DNA of 64,000 nucleotides from Providencia zhijiangensis (GCF_030315915.2 NZ_CP135990.1:868001-932000); one strand, 5' to 3'. Positions 1 to 11,045 are shown, counted from the first letter of the stretch. Notes: generated by a model from the sequence alone, not told the origin. A program made the numbers and translations.

Positions 1-858
1 TATCTGTTTGGTATTCCACATACCTTGCAGCTCGATGCGATCATTATCTTCTGCTGGATCATCCTCAATGCAGTGTGTGTAGCATTTGGTCTGCAAAAGG
101 GGGTGAAAGCCGCCAGTGATGTACGCAGCTATTTAAGTTTCTTAATGCTTGGATGGGTGCTTATCGTCAGTGGCGCGAGCTTTATCGCTAACTATTTTAC
201 AGACTCCGTCGGCGTATTATTAATGTATATGCCACGCATGCTGTTCTATACCGATGCCGTTGGCAAAGGTGGATTCCCTCAAGGTTGGACTGTGTTCTAT
301 TGGGCTTGGTGGGTTATCTACGCGATTCAAATGTGTATTTTCCTCGCACGCATTTCCAAAGGACGTACTGTTCGTGAATTATGTTTAGGTATGGTTGCAG
401 GCTTAACCGCAGGTACCACCTTAATTTGGACCATTCTCGGTAGTAACACGCTCCAACTGATTGATAAAAACGTTATTAACATTCCTAAGTTGATTGAAGA
501 GTTCGGTGTTGCACGAGCCATCATTGAAACTTGGGCCGCTTTACCTTTGAGCACTGTAACAATTTGGGGCTTCTTCATCCTCTGCTTTATCGCCACTGTC
601 ACACTGATTAACGCCTGTTCATACACTCTCGCGATGTCGACTTGTCGCGCAGTGAAAGATGGAGAGGAGCCACCGTTATTAGTGCGTATTGGTTGGTCTG
701 TTCTTGTCGGCGTGATTGGCATTGTCTTACTGGCATTAGGCGGACTGAAACCAATTCAAACAGCGATTATTGCCGGAGGATGCCCACTTTTTTTCGTGAA
801 CATCATGGTAACGCTCTCCTTTATTAAAGATGCAAGAGTGCATTGGAAAAACGATTAA
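1..858 (+). CDS. caiT: L-carnitine/gamma-butyrobetaine antiporter CaiT, 3' part
   Basis: The reading frame is open from the first base, so the gene starts before the window and about 285 C-terminal residues are present out of roughly 500 in the family. CaiT is a sodium-independent BCCT-family exchanger in the inner membrane that takes in carnitine and releases gamma-butyrobetaine. The visible part holds several hydrophobic helices and the tryptophan-rich WAWW stretch near bases 298-312 that forms the substrate aromatic box in E. coli CaiT. The C-terminus is about ten residues shorter than in E. coli. It is the first visible gene of the cai operon, with caiA 64 bases downstream. Confidence 0.95.
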   Translation, partial: YLFGIPHTLQLDAIIIFCWIILNAVCVAFGLQKGVKAASDVRSYLSFLMLGWVLIVSGASFIANYFTDSVGVLLMYMPRMLFYTDAVGKGGFPQGWTVFYWAWWVIYAIQMCIFLARISKGRTVRELCLGMVAGLTAGTTLIWTILGSNTLQLIDKNVINIPKLIEEFGVARAIIETWAALPLSTVTIWGFFILCFIATVTLINACSYTLAMSTCRAVKDGEEPPLLVRIGWSVLVGVIGIVLLALGGLKPIQTAIIAGGCPLFFVNIMVTLSFIKDARVHWKND

Positions 859-863
859 TTTAC

Positions 864-907
864 TCAGAAACAATTTTACTTAGAAACAATATTTCAGAAA
901 CAACATT
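864..907 (+). repeat. Three short direct repeats in the caiT-caiA spacer
   Basis: The sequence agaaacaa(t/c) occurs three times at 866-874, 882-890 and 896-904 within the 64-base spacer between caiT and caiA. The copies are 16 and 14 bases apart. No function is known. It may be simple duplication in an AT-rich spacer. Confidence 0.5.
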
Positions 908-922
908 GAAGAGGTTATTGAT

Positions 923-2065
923 ATGGATTTTAGATTGAATGATGAGCAGGAACTGTTTGTCGCAGGGATCCGTGAACTGATGGCAAGTGAGAACTGGGAA
1001 AGCTATTTCGCCGAGTGTGACCGCGAAAGCAAATACCCAGAGCGTTTTGTAAAAGCCTTAGCGGATATGGAAATCGATAACCTGCTGATCCCCGAAGAGC
1101 ACGGTGGCTTAAATGCGGGGTTTATTACGGTTGCTGCGGTATGGATGGAATTAGGTCGCCTTGGTGCTCCTACTTATGTTCTATACCAATTACCGGGTGG
1201 TTTTAATACAGTTCTGCGTGAAGGAACTCAAGAGCAAATCGACAAAATCATGGCGTTCCGTGGTACGGGTAAACAGATGTGGAACTCCGCTATTACTGAA
1301 CCGGGCGCAGGCTCTGACGTTGGTAGCTTACAAACTACATACACTCGCCGTAATGGAAAAGTGTACTTAAACGGTAGCAAATGCTTTATCACCAGTAGTG
1401 CGTACACCCCATACATCGTGGTGATGAGCCGCGATGCAGATTCACCGGATAAACCTGTTTTCACTGAGTGGTTCTTAGACATGAGCAAGCCGGGTATCAA
1501 GGTGAACAAACTTGAAAAACTGGGTCTGCGCATGGATAGCTGCTGCGAAATTACGTTCGACAACGTGGAACTTGATGAAAAAGACATGTTTGGTCGTGAA
1601 GGCAATGGCTTTAACCGTGTGAAAGAAGAGTTTGATCATGAGCGCTTCTTAGTGGCATTGACCAACTACGGTACAGCAATGTGTGCGTTTGAAGATGCGG
1701 CACGCTATGCCAACCAACGTGTTCAGTTTGGTGAAGCCATCGGTCGTTATCAATTAATTCAAGAAAAATTTGCACATATGGCGATCAAGCTCAATTCGAT
1801 GCGCAACATGTTATATGAAACTGCATGGAAGAGTGACAACGGTTTAATCACCTCTGGTGATGCGGCAATGTGTAAATACTTCTGTGCAAACGCAGCATTT
1901 GCAGTTGTGGATTCAGCAATGCAAGTCCTCGGTGGTGTGGGTATTGCGGGTGAACACCGTATCGCACGATTCTGGCGCGACCTGCGTGTGGATCGTGTAT
2001 CAGGCGGTTCAGATGAAATGCAAATACTGACATTAGGTCGTAGCGTACTGAAACAGTATCGCTAA
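923..2065 (+). CDS. caiA: Crotonobetainyl-CoA reductase CaiA
   Basis: A 380-residue acyl-CoA dehydrogenase-family flavoprotein, the usual CaiA length. It reduces crotonobetainyl-CoA to gamma-butyrobetainyl-CoA in anaerobic carnitine respiration, with electrons thought to come from the FixAB flavoprotein (genes outside this window). The family pattern is clear: the substrate/FAD motif [11 protein letters not shown] in the N-terminal half and the C-terminal helical domain with [12 protein letters not shown] and the catalytic-region GGSDEMQ. A gaagagg ribosome-binding site precedes the ATG. It lies between caiT and caiB on the same strand. Confidence 0.96.
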   Translation: MDFRLNDEQELFVAGIRELMASENWESYFAECDRESKYPERFVKALADMEIDNLLIPEEHGGLNAGFITVAAVWMELGRLGAPTYVLYQLPGGFNTVLREGTQEQIDKIMAFRGTGKQMWNSAITEPGAGSDVGSLQTTYTRRNGKVYLNGSKCFITSSAYTPYIVVMSRDADSPDKPVFTEWFLDMSKPGIKVNKLEKLGLRMDSCCEITFDNVELDEKDMFGREGNGFNRVKEEFDHERFLVALTNYGTAMCAFEDAARYANQRVQFGEAIGRYQLIQEKFAHMAIKLNSMRNMLYETAWKSDNGLITSGDAAMCKYFCANAAFAVVDSAMQVLGGVGIAGEHRIARFWRDLRVDRVSGGSDEMQILTLGRSVLKQYR

Positions 2066-2135
2066 TCGAGGTTAGTCGTTGATTGATCTCCTGAGATTTT
2101 CGGGAGATCACTTTAGTTTCACAGGAGATGAGAAA

Positions 2136-3356
2136 ATGGCAGAGCATTTACCAATGCCCGAGTTTGGCCCGCTATCTGGGGTTAGGGTGGTATTTTCAGG
2201 GATTGAAATTGCAGGCCCATTTGCCGGACAAATGTTCGCAGAATGGGGCGCGGAGGTTATTTGGATCGAAAACGTCGCATGGGCTGATACCATTCGTGTT
2301 CAACCTAATTACCCGCAACTATCTCGCCGCAATCTACGGGCGCTATCGCTGAACATCTTTAAAGATGAAGGTCGAGAAGCGTTCCTTAAACTGATGGAAA
2401 CGACGGATATTTTTATCGAAGCCAGTAAAGGCCCAGCCTTTGCGCGCAGAGGGATCACCGATGAATTATTGTGGGAGCATAACCCGAAATTGGTGATCGC
2501 CCACTTATCAGGCTTCGGACAATACGGCGACCCGCAATACACCAACCTTGCGGCGTATAACACCATTGCACAAGCATTCAGCGGCTATTTAATTCAAAAC
2601 GGTGATAAAGACCAGCCAATGCCGGCATTCCCGTATACCGCAGACTATTTTTCTGGCATGACCGCCACCACCTCCGCTTTAGCGGCACTGTATAAAGTTC
2701 AAAAAACAGGTAAAGGCGAAAGTATTGATATTGCCATGTACGAAGTGATGTTGCGTATGGGGCAGTATTTCATGATGGACTACTTTAACGGCGGCGAAAT
2801 TTGCCCACGCATGACGAAAGGAAAAGACCCGTATTATGCCGGTTGTGGGCTTTATAGCTGTAAAGACGGTTATATCGTAATGGAGATTGTGGGTATTACT
2901 CAGATCCAAGAAATCTTCAAAGATATTGGTCTTGCTCACTTATTGGGTACACCAGAAATTCCTGAAGGCACGCAGCTCATTCACCGTGTTGAGTGCCCGT
3001 ATGGCCCACTTGTTGAAGAAAAATTAGATGAGTGGCTAGGTGCGCGTGACATTGATGTTGTTCTAGCGCGCTTGGCGGAGCTGAATATTGCCAGCGCCAA
3101 GGTACTTACCATTCCAGAATTAGAAACCAATCCACAATATATTGCCCGTGAATCCATCACCAGTTGGCAAACCATGGACGGGCGTACCTGTCGTGGTCCA
3201 AACGTGATGCCAAAATTTAAAAACAATCCGGGGCAAATCTGGCGCGGTATGCCATCTCACGGCATGGACACGTCGGATATTCTGCAAAACATTGGTTATA
3301 ACGAAAATGATATTAGGGGGCTGGTCGAGAAAGGGCTGGCTAAAATTGTTGAGTAA
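2136..3356 (+). CDS. caiB: L-carnitine CoA-transferase CaiB
   Basis: A class III (CaiB/BaiF) CoA-transferase of 406 residues that moves CoA from gamma-butyrobetainyl-CoA to carnitine or crotonobetaine. The ATG at 2136 is preferred over an in-frame upstream start at 2079: it is preceded by caggag at 2122-2127 and the product then begins [13 protein letters not shown], which matches the start and length of E. coli CaiB (405 residues). The central stretch [10 protein letters not shown] contains the conserved Asp/Ser surroundings of the family. It is in operon context between caiA and caiC. Confidence 0.96.
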   Translation: MAEHLPMPEFGPLSGVRVVFSGIEIAGPFAGQMFAEWGAEVIWIENVAWADTIRVQPNYPQLSRRNLRALSLNIFKDEGREAFLKLMETTDIFIEASKGPAFARRGITDELLWEHNPKLVIAHLSGFGQYGDPQYTNLAAYNTIAQAFSGYLIQNGDKDQPMPAFPYTADYFSGMTATTSALAALYKVQKTGKGESIDIAMYEVMLRMGQYFMMDYFNGGEICPRMTKGKDPYYAGCGLYSCKDGYIVMEIVGITQIQEIFKDIGLAHLLGTPEIPEGTQLIHRVECPYGPLVEEKLDEWLGARDIDVVLARLAELNIASAKVLTIPELETNPQYIARESITSWQTMDGRTCRGPNVMPKFKNNPGQIWRGMPSHGMDTSDILQNIGYNENDIRGLVEKGLAKIVE

Positions 3357-3428
3357 TTCAATGACTATTCAGTTCAATCATTCCTGTTGGGCTGAATAGA
3401 CATTAGGGAAATGATGGGATAACAATTA

Positions 3429-4988
3429 ATGGATGTAATCGGTAAACAAAATTTGCGTCAAATGTGGGATGATTTTGCAAAAACTCACGGTAATAAAAAG
3501 GCGCTTATCTTTGAATCCTGTGATGGCGATGTGCGTGAATTCAGCTATTTAGAAATGAATCAGCAGATTAACCGAACTGCCAACCTCTTTTTAAGCTATG
3601 GCATTCAAAAAGGGGATAAAGTTGCGTTACATTTAGATAATTGCCCAGAGTTTTTCTTTTGCTGGTTTGGTCTTGCCAAAATTGGGGCGATCATGGTGCC
3701 GGTCAATGCGCGATTCAAGTATGAAGAGAGCGCGTGGATCATCCAAAACTGCGAACCTCGGTTGGTTGTTACTCGTCCCCATTTTGCCGATATTTACCAA
3801 ACCCTTGTCGATGACAAAGCAACAGCGCTTGAACATATCTTCTTAATTTCAGACACCCAATTACCAACGCAGCAAGGTATGACTGACTTTACCGTTGAAC
3901 TAGCTCAACAATCGATTGTGCTGGCGGAGCAGGTTGAACTCAGCGTGGATGATACCGCCGAAATTCTGTTCACCTCTGGGACGACCTCTAAACCAAAAGG
4001 GGTCATTATCACCCACTATAATCTGCGCTTTGCAGGTTATTACTCCTCTTGGCAATGTGCATTACGTTCTGATGATGTCTATTTGACGGTGATGCCCGCT
4101 TTTCATATCGATTGCCAATGCACAGCGGCTATGGCGGCATTCTCCGCTGGGGCAACCTTTGTTCTCCTTGAGAAATACAGTGCTCGGCGTTTCTGGCAAC
4201 AGATTGTGAAGCATCGCGCGACAGTGGCGGAGCTGATCCCAATGATGATCCGCACCTTACTGAGTCAACCGGTTGCCGACAATGAGCAAGCGCACTGTTT
4301 ACGGGAAGTGATGTTCTATCTCAATTTAAGCGATAAAGAAAAGCAGCAGTTTATGGAACGCTTTGCCGTGACGCAGTTTCTCACTTCGTATGGCATGACT
4401 GAAACTATTGTTGGGCTGATTGGTGATAGACCTGGGGATGAACGACGCTGGCCGTCCATAGGACGCCCTGGATTTGGTTATCAAGCTCAAATTCGAGATA
4501 AACATAATCAACCATTAAAAACAGGGGACATTGGCGAGCTATGTGTAAAAGGCGAGCGGGGTAAAACCTTATTTAAAGCCTATTACAACAATCCTGAAGC
4601 TACAGAAAAAACCTTTGATAGTGAAGGGTGGATGCACACTGGCGATTTTGCTTATCAAGATGACGATGGATTTTTCTACTTTGTTGACCGTAGTAGCAAC
4701 ATGGTCAAACGCGGCGGTGAAAACGTCTCTTGCAGCGAAATTGAGAACATCATTGCATCCCATCCTGTTATTGCGGATGTCGCGGTTATCGGTGTGATGG
4801 ATGCCATTCGTGATGAAGCTATCAAAGCGTTTATCGTGCTGGAGGAGGGGGCTACGCTAACTCAAGAAGAGTTTTTTGCTTTTTGCGAAACAAAAATGGC
4901 GAAGTTCAAAGTGCCCTCATTGGTGGAAGTCCGTCAGGGATTACCGCGTAATTGCTCTGGTAAGGTGCTGAAAAAACATCTGAAATAA
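3429..4988 (+). CDS. caiC: Crotonobetaine/carnitine-CoA ligase CaiC
   Basis: A 519-residue ANL-superfamily adenylate-forming ligase that activates carnitine, crotonobetaine or gamma-butyrobetaine with ATP and CoA, priming the carnitine cycle. The phosphate-binding motif [11 protein letters not shown] is visible in the middle of the protein. The C-terminal domain carries GWMHTGDFA, the hinge region and the final catalytic-lysine motif [11 protein letters not shown]. Length agrees with E. coli CaiC (517). It sits 72 bases after caiB and 27 bases before caiD. Confidence 0.96.
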   Translation: MDVIGKQNLRQMWDDFAKTHGNKKALIFESCDGDVREFSYLEMNQQINRTANLFLSYGIQKGDKVALHLDNCPEFFFCWFGLAKIGAIMVPVNARFKYEESAWIIQNCEPRLVVTRPHFADIYQTLVDDKATALEHIFLISDTQLPTQQGMTDFTVELAQQSIVLAEQVELSVDDTAEILFTSGTTSKPKGVIITHYNLRFAGYYSSWQCALRSDDVYLTVMPAFHIDCQCTAAMAAFSAGATFVLLEKYSARRFWQQIVKHRATVAELIPMMIRTLLSQPVADNEQAHCLREVMFYLNLSDKEKQQFMERFAVTQFLTSYGMTETIVGLIGDRPGDERRWPSIGRPGFGYQAQIRDKHNQPLKTGDIGELCVKGERGKTLFKAYYNNPEATEKTFDSEGWMHTGDFAYQDDDGFFYFVDRSSNMVKRGGENVSCSEIENIIASHPVIADVAVIGVMDAIRDEAIKAFIVLEEGATLTQEEFFAFCETKMAKFKVPSLVEVRQGLPRNCSGKVLKKHLK

Positions 4989-5015
4989 TCGAATAACAAC
5001 CTAAAGGTTTAAACT

Positions 5016-5801
5016 ATGAGCGAATCATTAAAAATTACCCGTCATGGTGCCGTGCTAGAAATTGTACTCGATAGACCTAAAGCCAACGCCATTGATGCAA
5101 AAACCAGTTTTAAAATGGGGGAAGTTTTCCTTAATTTCCGTGATGACCCAACGCTGAGAGTGGCCATTATTACGGGTGCTGGAGAACGTTTCTTCTCTGC
5201 GGGATGGGATTTAAAATCTGCGGCGGAAGGGGAAGCGCCTGATGCTGATTTTGGCCCGGGCGGTTTTGCGGGATTAACTGAGATTTTCAACTTAAATAAA
5301 CCCGTGATCGCGGCAGTAAACGGTTATGCGTTTGGCGGTGGTTTTGAGCTAGCGCTGGCGGCAGATATGATTATCTGTTCTGAAAATGCCAGTTTCGCGC
5401 TACCTGAAGCGCAATTAGGTATTGTGCCCGATAGCGGCGGTGTTTTGCGCTTACCAAAAATTCTTCCTGCGCCTATCGTCAATGAAATGGTGATGACAGG
5501 GCGCCGAATGGATGCTCAAGAGGCGCTGCGTTGGGGTATTGCGAATGGAGTGGTGCCTATCGAGAATTTAATGGATAAAGCGCGAGAGCTGGCTGAAAAA
5601 ATAACACAAAGCGCACCGCTTGCCGTTGCTGCACTGAAAGAAATTTTCCGCGCAACCGGAGAATTAACGGTGGAAGAGGGCTATAAATTGATGCGCAGTG
5701 GTGTGTTAGAAAACTACCCTGCTGTATTGCACTCTGAAGATGCAACGGAAGGCCCTTTAGCATTCTCAGAGAAGCGTAAGCCAAACTGGAAAGGACGCTA
5801 A
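5016..5801 (+). CDS. caiD: Crotonobetainyl-CoA hydratase CaiD
   Basis: A 261-residue enoyl-CoA hydratase/isomerase (crotonase fold) that interconverts L-carnitinyl-CoA and crotonobetainyl-CoA. The oxyanion-hole segments [12 protein letters not shown] and [16 protein letters not shown] are plain, and [13 protein letters not shown] carries one of the glutamates used in catalysis in E. coli CaiD. It lies 27 bases after caiC with an aaaggt-like ribosome-binding site and is followed closely by caiE. Confidence 0.96.
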   Translation: MSESLKITRHGAVLEIVLDRPKANAIDAKTSFKMGEVFLNFRDDPTLRVAIITGAGERFFSAGWDLKSAAEGEAPDADFGPGGFAGLTEIFNLNKPVIAAVNGYAFGGGFELALAADMIICSENASFALPEAQLGIVPDSGGVLRLPKILPAPIVNEMVMTGRRMDAQEALRWGIANGVVPIENLMDKARELAEKITQSAPLAVAALKEIFRATGELTVEEGYKLMRSGVLENYPAVLHSEDATEGPLAFSEKRKPNWKGR

Positions 5802-5834
5802 TCCTACGAGTGATTGGATGACTGCGAGGTGATT

Positions 5835-6428
5835 ATGAGTTTTTACAGCTTTGAAGGCGTGACGCCCGTGGTGCATCCAACGGCTTACGTTCATCCTTCC
5901 GCCGTGGTGATTGGTGATGTCATTATTGGTGCCGATGTGTTTGTGGGGCCAAATGCTTCATTACGGGGGGATTACGGGCGCCTAATCATCGAAAAAGGGG
6001 CGAATATTCAAGACGGTTGCATCATGCATGGTTACAGCGATGTTGAGACTATTGTGCGTGAATCTGGGCATATTGGTCATGGCTCAATTTTACATGGCTG
6101 CATTATTGGGCGTGACGCTCTGGTCGGCATGAATAGTGTAGTGATGGATGGTGCCGTCATCGGTGACGAAAGCATTATTGGTGCGATGAGTTTTGTTAAA
6201 GCGGGTTTCCAAGGTGAGCCAAGACAGATGTTGATCGGCGCACCTGCACGTTTTCTTCGCCATGTGAGTGATGAAGAACTTCATTGGAAACAGCTAAATA
6301 CCAAAGAGTATCAAGATTTAGCGGGACGTTATCTTCAAAGTTTAGAGGAAGCTATACCGTTAACTGAGATAGAGCCTAATCGCCCTCGGTTGCAAGGAAC
6401 CACGGATGTCAAACCGAAAGGTCAATGA
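5835..6428 (+). CDS. caiE: Carnitine operon hexapeptide-repeat protein CaiE
   Basis: A 197-residue left-handed beta-helix protein of the gamma-carbonic-anhydrase/PaaY type with repeated hexapeptides (for example [20 protein letters not shown]). In E. coli CaiE stimulates the CaiB and CaiD activities and is thought to act in cofactor supply, but its precise reaction is not settled. The start at 5835 follows gaggtg at 5825-5830 and gives [15 protein letters not shown], matching E. coli CaiE. A start at 5814 would add seven unlikely residues. It is the last gene of the operon and is followed by a terminator. Confidence 0.94.
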   Translation: MSFYSFEGVTPVVHPTAYVHPSAVVIGDVIIGADVFVGPNASLRGDYGRLIIEKGANIQDGCIMHGYSDVETIVRESGHIGHGSILHGCIIGRDALVGMNSVVMDGAVIGDESIIGAMSFVKAGFQGEPRQMLIGAPARFLRHVSDEELHWKQLNTKEYQDLAGRYLQSLEEAIPLTEIEPNRPRLQGTTDVKPKGQ

Positions 6429-6471
6429 TGCGGATGTGTAGAATCGTCAATAATATTTTTTCAGTAACCTC

Positions 6472-6499
6472 AACGCAGGCTTAAAGCCTGCGTTTTTTT
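6472..6499. terminator. Terminator between caiE and caiF
   Basis: A near-perfect inverted repeat (aacgcaggctt paired with aagcctgcgtt) is followed by seven T. It fits a rho-independent terminator for the cai operon. caiF converges from the other side, ending 25 bases downstream. Confidence 0.9.
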
Positions 6500-6523
6500 G
6501 TTATGGCGTCGATGAAAATAATA

Positions 6524-6916
6524 TTAACGACGCTGGGCTTTAGATAGCATCCATTGCCATTTTTGCTCACGATTAAGTTCTGTTGGTGGGACGAGATTCG
6601 TTTTCACCGGCGACTCAATCGTCATCTTCTCGGAAGTATAATTTTTTAGGCGAGAGTAAAGTTGACTGTCAATTTTAGTCACTTTAATCAATCGTTGGCA
6701 TTGGCAGCCTCGTCCCGATAACTTATTGGGGATCATTTTGACTTCACACTGTATTTCTGCCACATCCGAAAGAATATAAGAGACAATATTCACCGCATTA
6801 GTATGCGGAATTTCAAAATTATTCGAGATTTCTCTGGCGGTGATCCAGCGACCCTGTTTCATTACCCAGTTTGCAATGGATAAATACATCGGGCTTTTCA
6901 CTGATTCTTTACACAT
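6524..6916 (-). CDS. caiF: Carnitine operon transcriptional activator CaiF
   Basis: A 130-residue DNA-binding protein matching E. coli CaiF in length (131) and in signature stretches: an N-terminal winged-helix-like region (WITAREISNNFEIPHTNAV), the central CEVKMIPNKLSGRGCQCQRL and the C-terminal LNREQKWQWMLSK. In E. coli it activates the cai and fix operons anaerobically with carnitine and is itself under CRP and FNR control. It converges on caiE, as in E. coli. I did not find a confident CRP or FNR site upstream. Confidence 0.94.
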   Translation of the reverse strand: MCKESVKSPMYLSIANWVMKQGRWITAREISNNFEIPHTNAVNIVSYILSDVAEIQCEVKMIPNKLSGRGCQCQRLIKVTKIDSQLYSRLKNYTSEKMTIESPVKTNLVPPTELNREQKWQWMLSKAQRR

Positions 6917-7255
6917 AAGCGCTCCTTCAGCTCATTGCTTAAAAGTGATTAAGGCAATAAGAAACTATACGCCAATCTTGTTGTTATGATGTCTTGTATA
7001 TTTATTAGACTATAAATAGCCATGATTAATGATTAAAAGTTGGTTAAAAACGTTGAGAGAAGATTAACTCTAGGTTGTTTTTTTGTTGTTTACCAATGGG
7101 TTACAAAACAACTTTTATCATATAGTTATTTATACGCTATAAAATCAACGCAAATGTGGAGCTAAATCAAATAAGATCTGAATTTATGAAATTTAGATTA
7201 AGTTAAGGTGGTTGCTGAGTAGATTCTGGTTGAATAAGTTTGGAAAGGCTAGAAA
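6917..7255. other. AT-rich intergenic region upstream of caiF
   Basis: No coding frame is credible here. It must hold the caiF promoter, reading leftward. I looked for the CRP pattern TGTGA-N6-TCACA and the FNR pattern TTGAT-N4-ATCAA and saw no good match. Confidence 0.5.
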
Positions 7256-7282
7256 GCAAAAACCCGCCACTAGGGCGGGTTC
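7256..7282 (-). terminator. Terminator of tRNA-Phe
   Basis: The stem acccgcc/ggcgggt (7262-7268 with 7274-7280) is followed, reading leftward, by a run of T (aaaaa at 7258-7262 on the plus strand). It lies just past the 3' end of the tRNA-Phe gene. Confidence 0.88.
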
Positions 7283-7291
7283 TTTAAATAG

Positions 7292-7367
7292 TGGTGCCCG
7301 GACTCGGAATCGAACCAAGGACACGGGGATTTTCAATCCCCTGCTCTACCGACTGAGCTATCCGGGC
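7292..7367 (-). tRNA. pheV: tRNA-Phe (anticodon GAA)
   Basis: The minus strand reads as a full 76-base tRNA with encoded CCA. The acceptor GCCCGGA pairs with TCCGGGC, the D loop region is AGCTCAGTCGGTAGAGC, the anticodon loop is TTGAAAA with GAA, and the T arm contains GGTTCGATTC. It is a single gene with its own promoter and terminator. The pheU/pheV naming is by analogy with E. coli. Confidence 0.97.
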
Positions 7368-7377
7368 AACGGAGCGT

Positions 7378-7406
7378 ATTAAACCTGATTTAAGAGGGTG
7401 AGTCAA
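7378..7406 (-). promoter_or_regulatory. Sigma-70 promoter of tRNA-Phe
   Basis: Reading leftward, TTGACT (7401-7406) and TTTAAT (7378-7383) are separated by 17 bases. The -10 lies 10 bases before the tRNA 5' end. The GC-containing bases that follow resemble a stringent discriminator. Confidence 0.8.
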
Positions 7407-7499
7407 GGCGGTTTCTAAAAACTTTTGATTGAATGCGTTTTTTTTCAGCGTTTCAATTAATTTTTAAGCAAATCAATGCAAAAACTCACAAAAAGTGAA

Positions 7500-7539
7500 A
7501 AAAAATGCCAGTAACTGTGATGGTTTACTGGCATTTTTA
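7500..7539 (-). terminator. Terminator of mltC
   Basis: The inverted repeat atgccagtaa/ttactggcat (7505-7514 with 7525-7534) is flanked by A and T runs, so it can act in either direction. It lies 20 bases past the mltC stop codon and ends mltC transcription. Confidence 0.85.
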
Positions 7540-7558
7540 TCGCTATTTTAAGGATTTA

Positions 7559-8632
7559 TTAGCGTAGATATTTTTTCTGCGCCTTATTCACTTTAATAAG
7601 ATAATTACGAGATTCCGCCGCAGGGTGTTTGGTGGAAAGCGTTTCGTAAACTTCTCCCGGCTCTAGGTTATTAATACGCTGAGCCGCTTGTTTTTTATCA
7701 TTGTGGAAGACGCGTAGCACGCTGCCAGCACCGCCGTTATAAGCTGTAATAACCGCATAGCGACGTGAAGTTGGATTACTGATATCCCCCAAATAACTAT
7801 TTTGTAAGATAGCTAAGTATGCCGTACCTGTATCAATGTTTTGCTCTGGGTCAAACAGGTAACTGCGGCTTGGTACTCCTGATTTACCTTGGGAGCGGAA
7901 CACATCTTTACCGGCTGTGTTTGGCATAATTTGCATCAAACCTAGCGCATCAGAACGGCTAACTGCGTATGGGTTGAAGCTCGATTCAATCTGCATAATT
8001 GCCAGTATCAGTGATTCATCTACGCCGTATTTCGCGGATGATTTCTTAATAAATGGCATATATTTATGGGCGCGTTTATCTAAGTGGTTTGGTACCAATT
8101 GCATGGTCACCGACCAAACAATATTCATACCGGACTGTCTGCGCTGCATTTTATTGCTGATCAGATAATCTGCAAATTTAGTGGCTCGCCACTCCCAGCG
8201 AATCGGTTCGCCCGTATTATCCATCACCTGACCAAACAGGAATGGCTCTTTACTGTAGGGAATGTCGTTAATATCAGAATAGAGGTCGATGGAATTCGGG
8301 TCATCGCCCATCAATAAAGTGGTGACAATGGCTTTTTTCAGATGTTCTGACGGTTCAACAGCGGAGATGGTCTCAACCGTGATTGTCCCTGCATCAAAGT
8401 TAATGTGGCTACGAGTACGATACTCATCGGTATATTTCACATAGTCTTTAGGCCCTGCAATTAGGACTTCTTTGATCCCCCAAATATTTTCGATGTTATG
8501 AGCAAATTGCCCCATCAAAATATCAAAGCCATTGGTATCTTTGACGTAGTCGGGATTAAAGTCGGATTTCTGATTACTGGAGCAAGAAACAATCAGGGGA
8601 ATCAACAATGTGAGAGCAAATAATTTTTTCAT
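7559..8632 (-). CDS. mltC: Membrane-bound lytic murein transglycosylase C
   Basis: A 357-residue outer-membrane lipoprotein that cleaves peptidoglycan glycan strands with formation of anhydromuramic ends. The N-terminus [19 protein letters not shown] is a lipoprotein signal with the modified cysteine at residue 17. An N-terminal MltC domain ([18 protein letters not shown]) precedes the SLT lysozyme-like domain with the catalytic-glutamate motif [10 protein letters not shown] and the GLMQIMP and AYNGGAGSV segments. The ATG at 8632 is chosen over the GTG at 8641 because it starts the signal peptide as in E. coli. yggX and mutY lie upstream on the same strand. Confidence 0.95.
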   Translation of the reverse strand: MKKLFALTLLIPLIVSCSSNQKSDFNPDYVKDTNGFDILMGQFAHNIENIWGIKEVLIAGPKDYVKYTDEYRTRSHINFDAGTITVETISAVEPSEHLKKAIVTTLLMGDDPNSIDLYSDINDIPYSKEPFLFGQVMDNTGEPIRWEWRATKFADYLISNKMQRRQSGMNIVWSVTMQLVPNHLDKRAHKYMPFIKKSSAKYGVDESLILAIMQIESSFNPYAVSRSDALGLMQIMPNTAGKDVFRSQGKSGVPSRSYLFDPEQNIDTGTAYLAILQNSYLGDISNPTSRRYAVITAYNGGAGSVLRVFHNDKKQAAQRINNLEPGEVYETLSTKHPAAESRNYLIKVNKAQKKYLR

Positions 8633-8689
8633 ACGATCCACAATAATAATGCAAGCTAGCTGCTATTTCGGTCATTTTCCCTAAAACAT

Positions 8690-8730
8690 TCAAGTTGCAG
8701 GAGGTTAGCAAACCGAGCCATGCAACTTGA
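8690..8730. repeat. Imperfect-spacer inverted repeat upstream of mltC
   Basis: The 10-base arms tcaagttgca (8690-8699) and tgcaacttga (8721-8730) are perfect reverse complements separated by 21 bases. There is no T run, so a terminator is unlikely. It could be a degraded dispersed intergenic repeat or an mRNA hairpin between yggX and mltC. Confidence 0.55.
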
Positions 8731-8755
8731 GGTTCGATAGGTATAGACCTAAAAA

Positions 8756-9025
8756 CTATTTTTCTGGGGTATAGCCATCAATTTGAATATCGTGACCTTC
8801 AAATAAGAATTTCACCATTTCTTGTTCCAGCATTTTGCGATCGTCTGGGTTCATGGTGTTTAATTTCTTTTCATTGATCAGCATAGTCTGTTTTGTCATC
8901 CATTGACTCCATGCTTCTTTCGAAATCTCATTAAAAATACGCTTTCCTAATTCACCTGGGTAAAGCTGGAAATCTTGCCCATCAGCGTCACGTTGTAAGA
9001 AAGTGCAAAAAATGGTTCTACTCAT
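8756..9025 (-). CDS. yggX: Probable Fe(2+)-trafficking protein YggX
   Basis: An 89-residue small acidic cytoplasmic protein. The start [20 protein letters not shown] with its conserved cysteine is diagnostic of YggX. In Salmonella and E. coli YggX protects iron-sulfur clusters from oxidants and is induced by SoxRS. The start codon overlaps the mutY stop by four bases (ATGA), so it is translationally coupled to mutY, the same arrangement as in E. coli. Confidence 0.95.
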   Translation of the reverse strand: MSRTIFCTFLQRDADGQDFQLYPGELGKRIFNEISKEAWSQWMTKQTMLINEKKLNTMNPDDRKMLEQEMVKFLFEGHDIQIDGYTPEK

Positions 9026-10089
9026 TTATTTTTTCCTCGAATATCAGGTAGTAAGGCAAGTTGTTTTAGTAAACTTTCAACCGGAGCTGCAAGCCCAACG
9101 GTTGCGCCTAGGTGTAAGTTATACCAGAGTCCGTTGCCTTCATCCATGGCAGAGTTAAATGCCTGAATATTAACTTTTACAGGGATAATATCTAAATGGA
9201 AATGGCTAAATGTGTGGCGAAAAGCAATTAATTGTTCTGGCGTGTCATATTGCAGGCCAGAATCAGCTAGCCACTGAGCCAGTTGCTCATGGCTTTCAAA
9301 CTGTGGGAAGGCGAATAAACCGCCCCAAATGCCGGAAGGAGGGCGCTGTTCTAACCAGACATTATCTTGGTGCTGAAGGATCAAAAACCATGCACTTTTT
9401 TCCGGAATTTTCTGCTTAGGTTTTTTCCCAGGATATTCCTGCCAAGAGTGATTAGCGTAAGCAATACAGCCGGCATTGAGTGGGCATAGTTCGCATTTTG
9501 GTTTACTGCGAGTACACACCATTGCACCAAGATCCATCATGGCTTGGTTAAAATATTCGACTTCTACTTTGGGGGTGACGTTGGTGCTGATTTCCCACAG
9601 GCGATTTTCTACCTCTTTCTTACCCGGCCAACCCGCGACTGCATAGCAGCGAGCAAGCACGCGTTTTACGTTGCCGTCCAAAATTGGGTAATGTTGCTTT
9701 TGAGAAAGGGAGAGAATAGCGCCTGCCGTTGAACGTCCCACCCCCGGAAGCGCATTCACTTCCTCAAATGTGGTAGGAAATTGACCATTATATTGGGTAG
9801 CAATCACCTGCGCGGCTTTATGCAGATTGCGCGCTCGTGCGTAATAACCGAGTCCTGTCCATAAATGCAGAACTTCATCAAGGGGCGCATTCGCCAGTGC
9901 GGTCACATCCGCAAAGCGTTGGGTGAATTTTTCAAAATAGGGAATGACTGTGCTGACTTGGGTCTGCTGCAACATGACTTCAGAGAGCCAAACATGGTAG
10001 GAGGATTTTTCCTGCTGCCATGGCAAGGTTTTACGACCGTATTTGTGATACCACTTGAGCACTGCACTTGAGAATTGTTGAGCTTCCAT
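9022..10089 (-). CDS. mutY: Adenine DNA glycosylase MutY
   Basis: A 355-residue base-excision-repair glycosylase that removes adenine mispaired with 8-oxoguanine. The helix-hairpin-helix [13 protein letters not shown], the catalytic-region [11 protein letters not shown] and the [4Fe-4S] cysteine pattern C-X6-C-X2-C-X5-C ([17 protein letters not shown]) are all intact. A C-terminal NUDIX-like domain for 8-oxoG recognition follows. It is the first gene of mutY-yggX, divergent from trmB across 237 bases that must contain both promoters. Confidence 0.97.
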   Translation of the reverse strand: MEAQQFSSAVLKWYHKYGRKTLPWQQEKSSYHVWLSEVMLQQTQVSTVIPYFEKFTQRFADVTALANAPLDEVLHLWTGLGYYARARNLHKAAQVIATQYNGQFPTTFEEVNALPGVGRSTAGAILSLSQKQHYPILDGNVKRVLARCYAVAGWPGKKEVENRLWEISTNVTPKVEVEYFNQAMMDLGAMVCTRSKPKCELCPLNAGCIAYANHSWQEYPGKKPKQKIPEKSAWFLILQHQDNVWLEQRPPSGIWGGLFAFPQFESHEQLAQWLADSGLQYDTPEQLIAFRHTFSHFHLDIIPVKVNIQAFNSAMDEGNGLWYNLHLGATVGLAAPVESLLKQLALLPDIRGKNK

Positions 10090-10326
10090 TATTTATAATA
10101 TTTTTATCGCGATTTCAGTCATGGAGAGGATTGCAACATAGACGGTGATAGCTGTAAACCGCTTCTTGTGTAAAGTTATCCAATTATCAACTGCAAGATC
10201 CTTGAAGTTTTGCTAAACTCCTTTTCCCACCATACTTAGATATTAATTAATTAGGTATGTTTGGGTTTTTTTATACTCTTGTTGGCACATTATCTAACTG
10301 GACAACGAATTTTTTAGAACTTTATT

Positions 10327-11043
10327 ATGATCAATAACGTTATCTCCCCCGAATATAATGAAGAAGGGCGGGTTATGCGCCGTGTCCGTAGTTTTGTCCG
10401 CCGTCAAGGGCGTCTGACAAAACGTCAGGAAGAGGCATTAGAAAGCGAATGGGCAGAAATGGGGATCGATTTTGTTAACGAACCCTTTGATTTCGCAAAA
10501 CTATTTAATAATTCAAATCCAGTGACTCTGGAAATTGGATTTGGAATGGGCACCTCATTAGTGACGATGGCAGCACAAAACCCAGATCAAAACTTTCTGG
10601 GTATTGAAGTGCATGCACCGGGCGTTGGGGCTTGTTTGGCATCAGCAAAAGAAGAGAACATCACCAACCTACGCGTGATGTGCCACGATGCCATTGAAGT
10701 TTTAGACTTCATGATCCCGAACGGCAGCTTAGCAATGGTTCAGTTATTCTTCCCTGATCCTTGGCATAAAGCGAAACACAATAAACGTCGTATTGTGCAG
10801 GTGCCTTTTGCTGAAAAAATTCGCAGTAAATTAATTGATGGTGGTGTTTTCCACATGGCGACAGACTGGGAACCTTATGCAGAACATATGCTTGAGGTAA
10901 TGACCAGCGTGGCTGGGTATGAAAACGTATCCACGTCAGGGGACTACGTTCCTCGTCCAGAATCAAGACCAGAAACAAAATTTGAAAAGCGCGGCCAGCG
11001 GTTAGGGCACGGTGTATGGGATTTAATGTTTAAGAGGGTTTAA
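10327..11043 (+). CDS. trmB: tRNA (guanine-N7)-methyltransferase TrmB
   Basis: A 238-residue class I SAM-dependent methyltransferase that makes m7G46 in tRNA. The SAM motif [12 protein letters not shown], the segment [17 protein letters not shown] and the C-terminal [19 protein letters not shown] are characteristic. The ATG at 10327 gives [15 protein letters not shown], which aligns with the E. coli start although the upstream ribosome-binding site is weak. yggL follows after two bases, so the two are probably one operon. Confidence 0.96.
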   Translation: MINNVISPEYNEEGRVMRRVRSFVRRQGRLTKRQEEALESEWAEMGIDFVNEPFDFAKLFNNSNPVTLEIGFGMGTSLVTMAAQNPDQNFLGIEVHAPGVGACLASAKEENITNLRVMCHDAIEVLDFMIPNGSLAMVQLFFPDPWHKAKHNKRRIVQVPFAEKIRSKLIDGGVFHMATDWEPYAEHMLEVMTSVAGYENVSTSGDYVPRPESRPETKFEKRGQRLGHGVWDLMFKRV

Positions 11044-11045
11044 TC

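Noticed and set aside
327..722. 131-codon minus-strand frame over caiT
   Set aside because: A shadow of the conserved caiT frame without start signals or family resemblance.
1228..1605. 125-codon minus-strand frame over caiA
   Set aside because: Antisense of conserved caiA codons, with no supporting signal.
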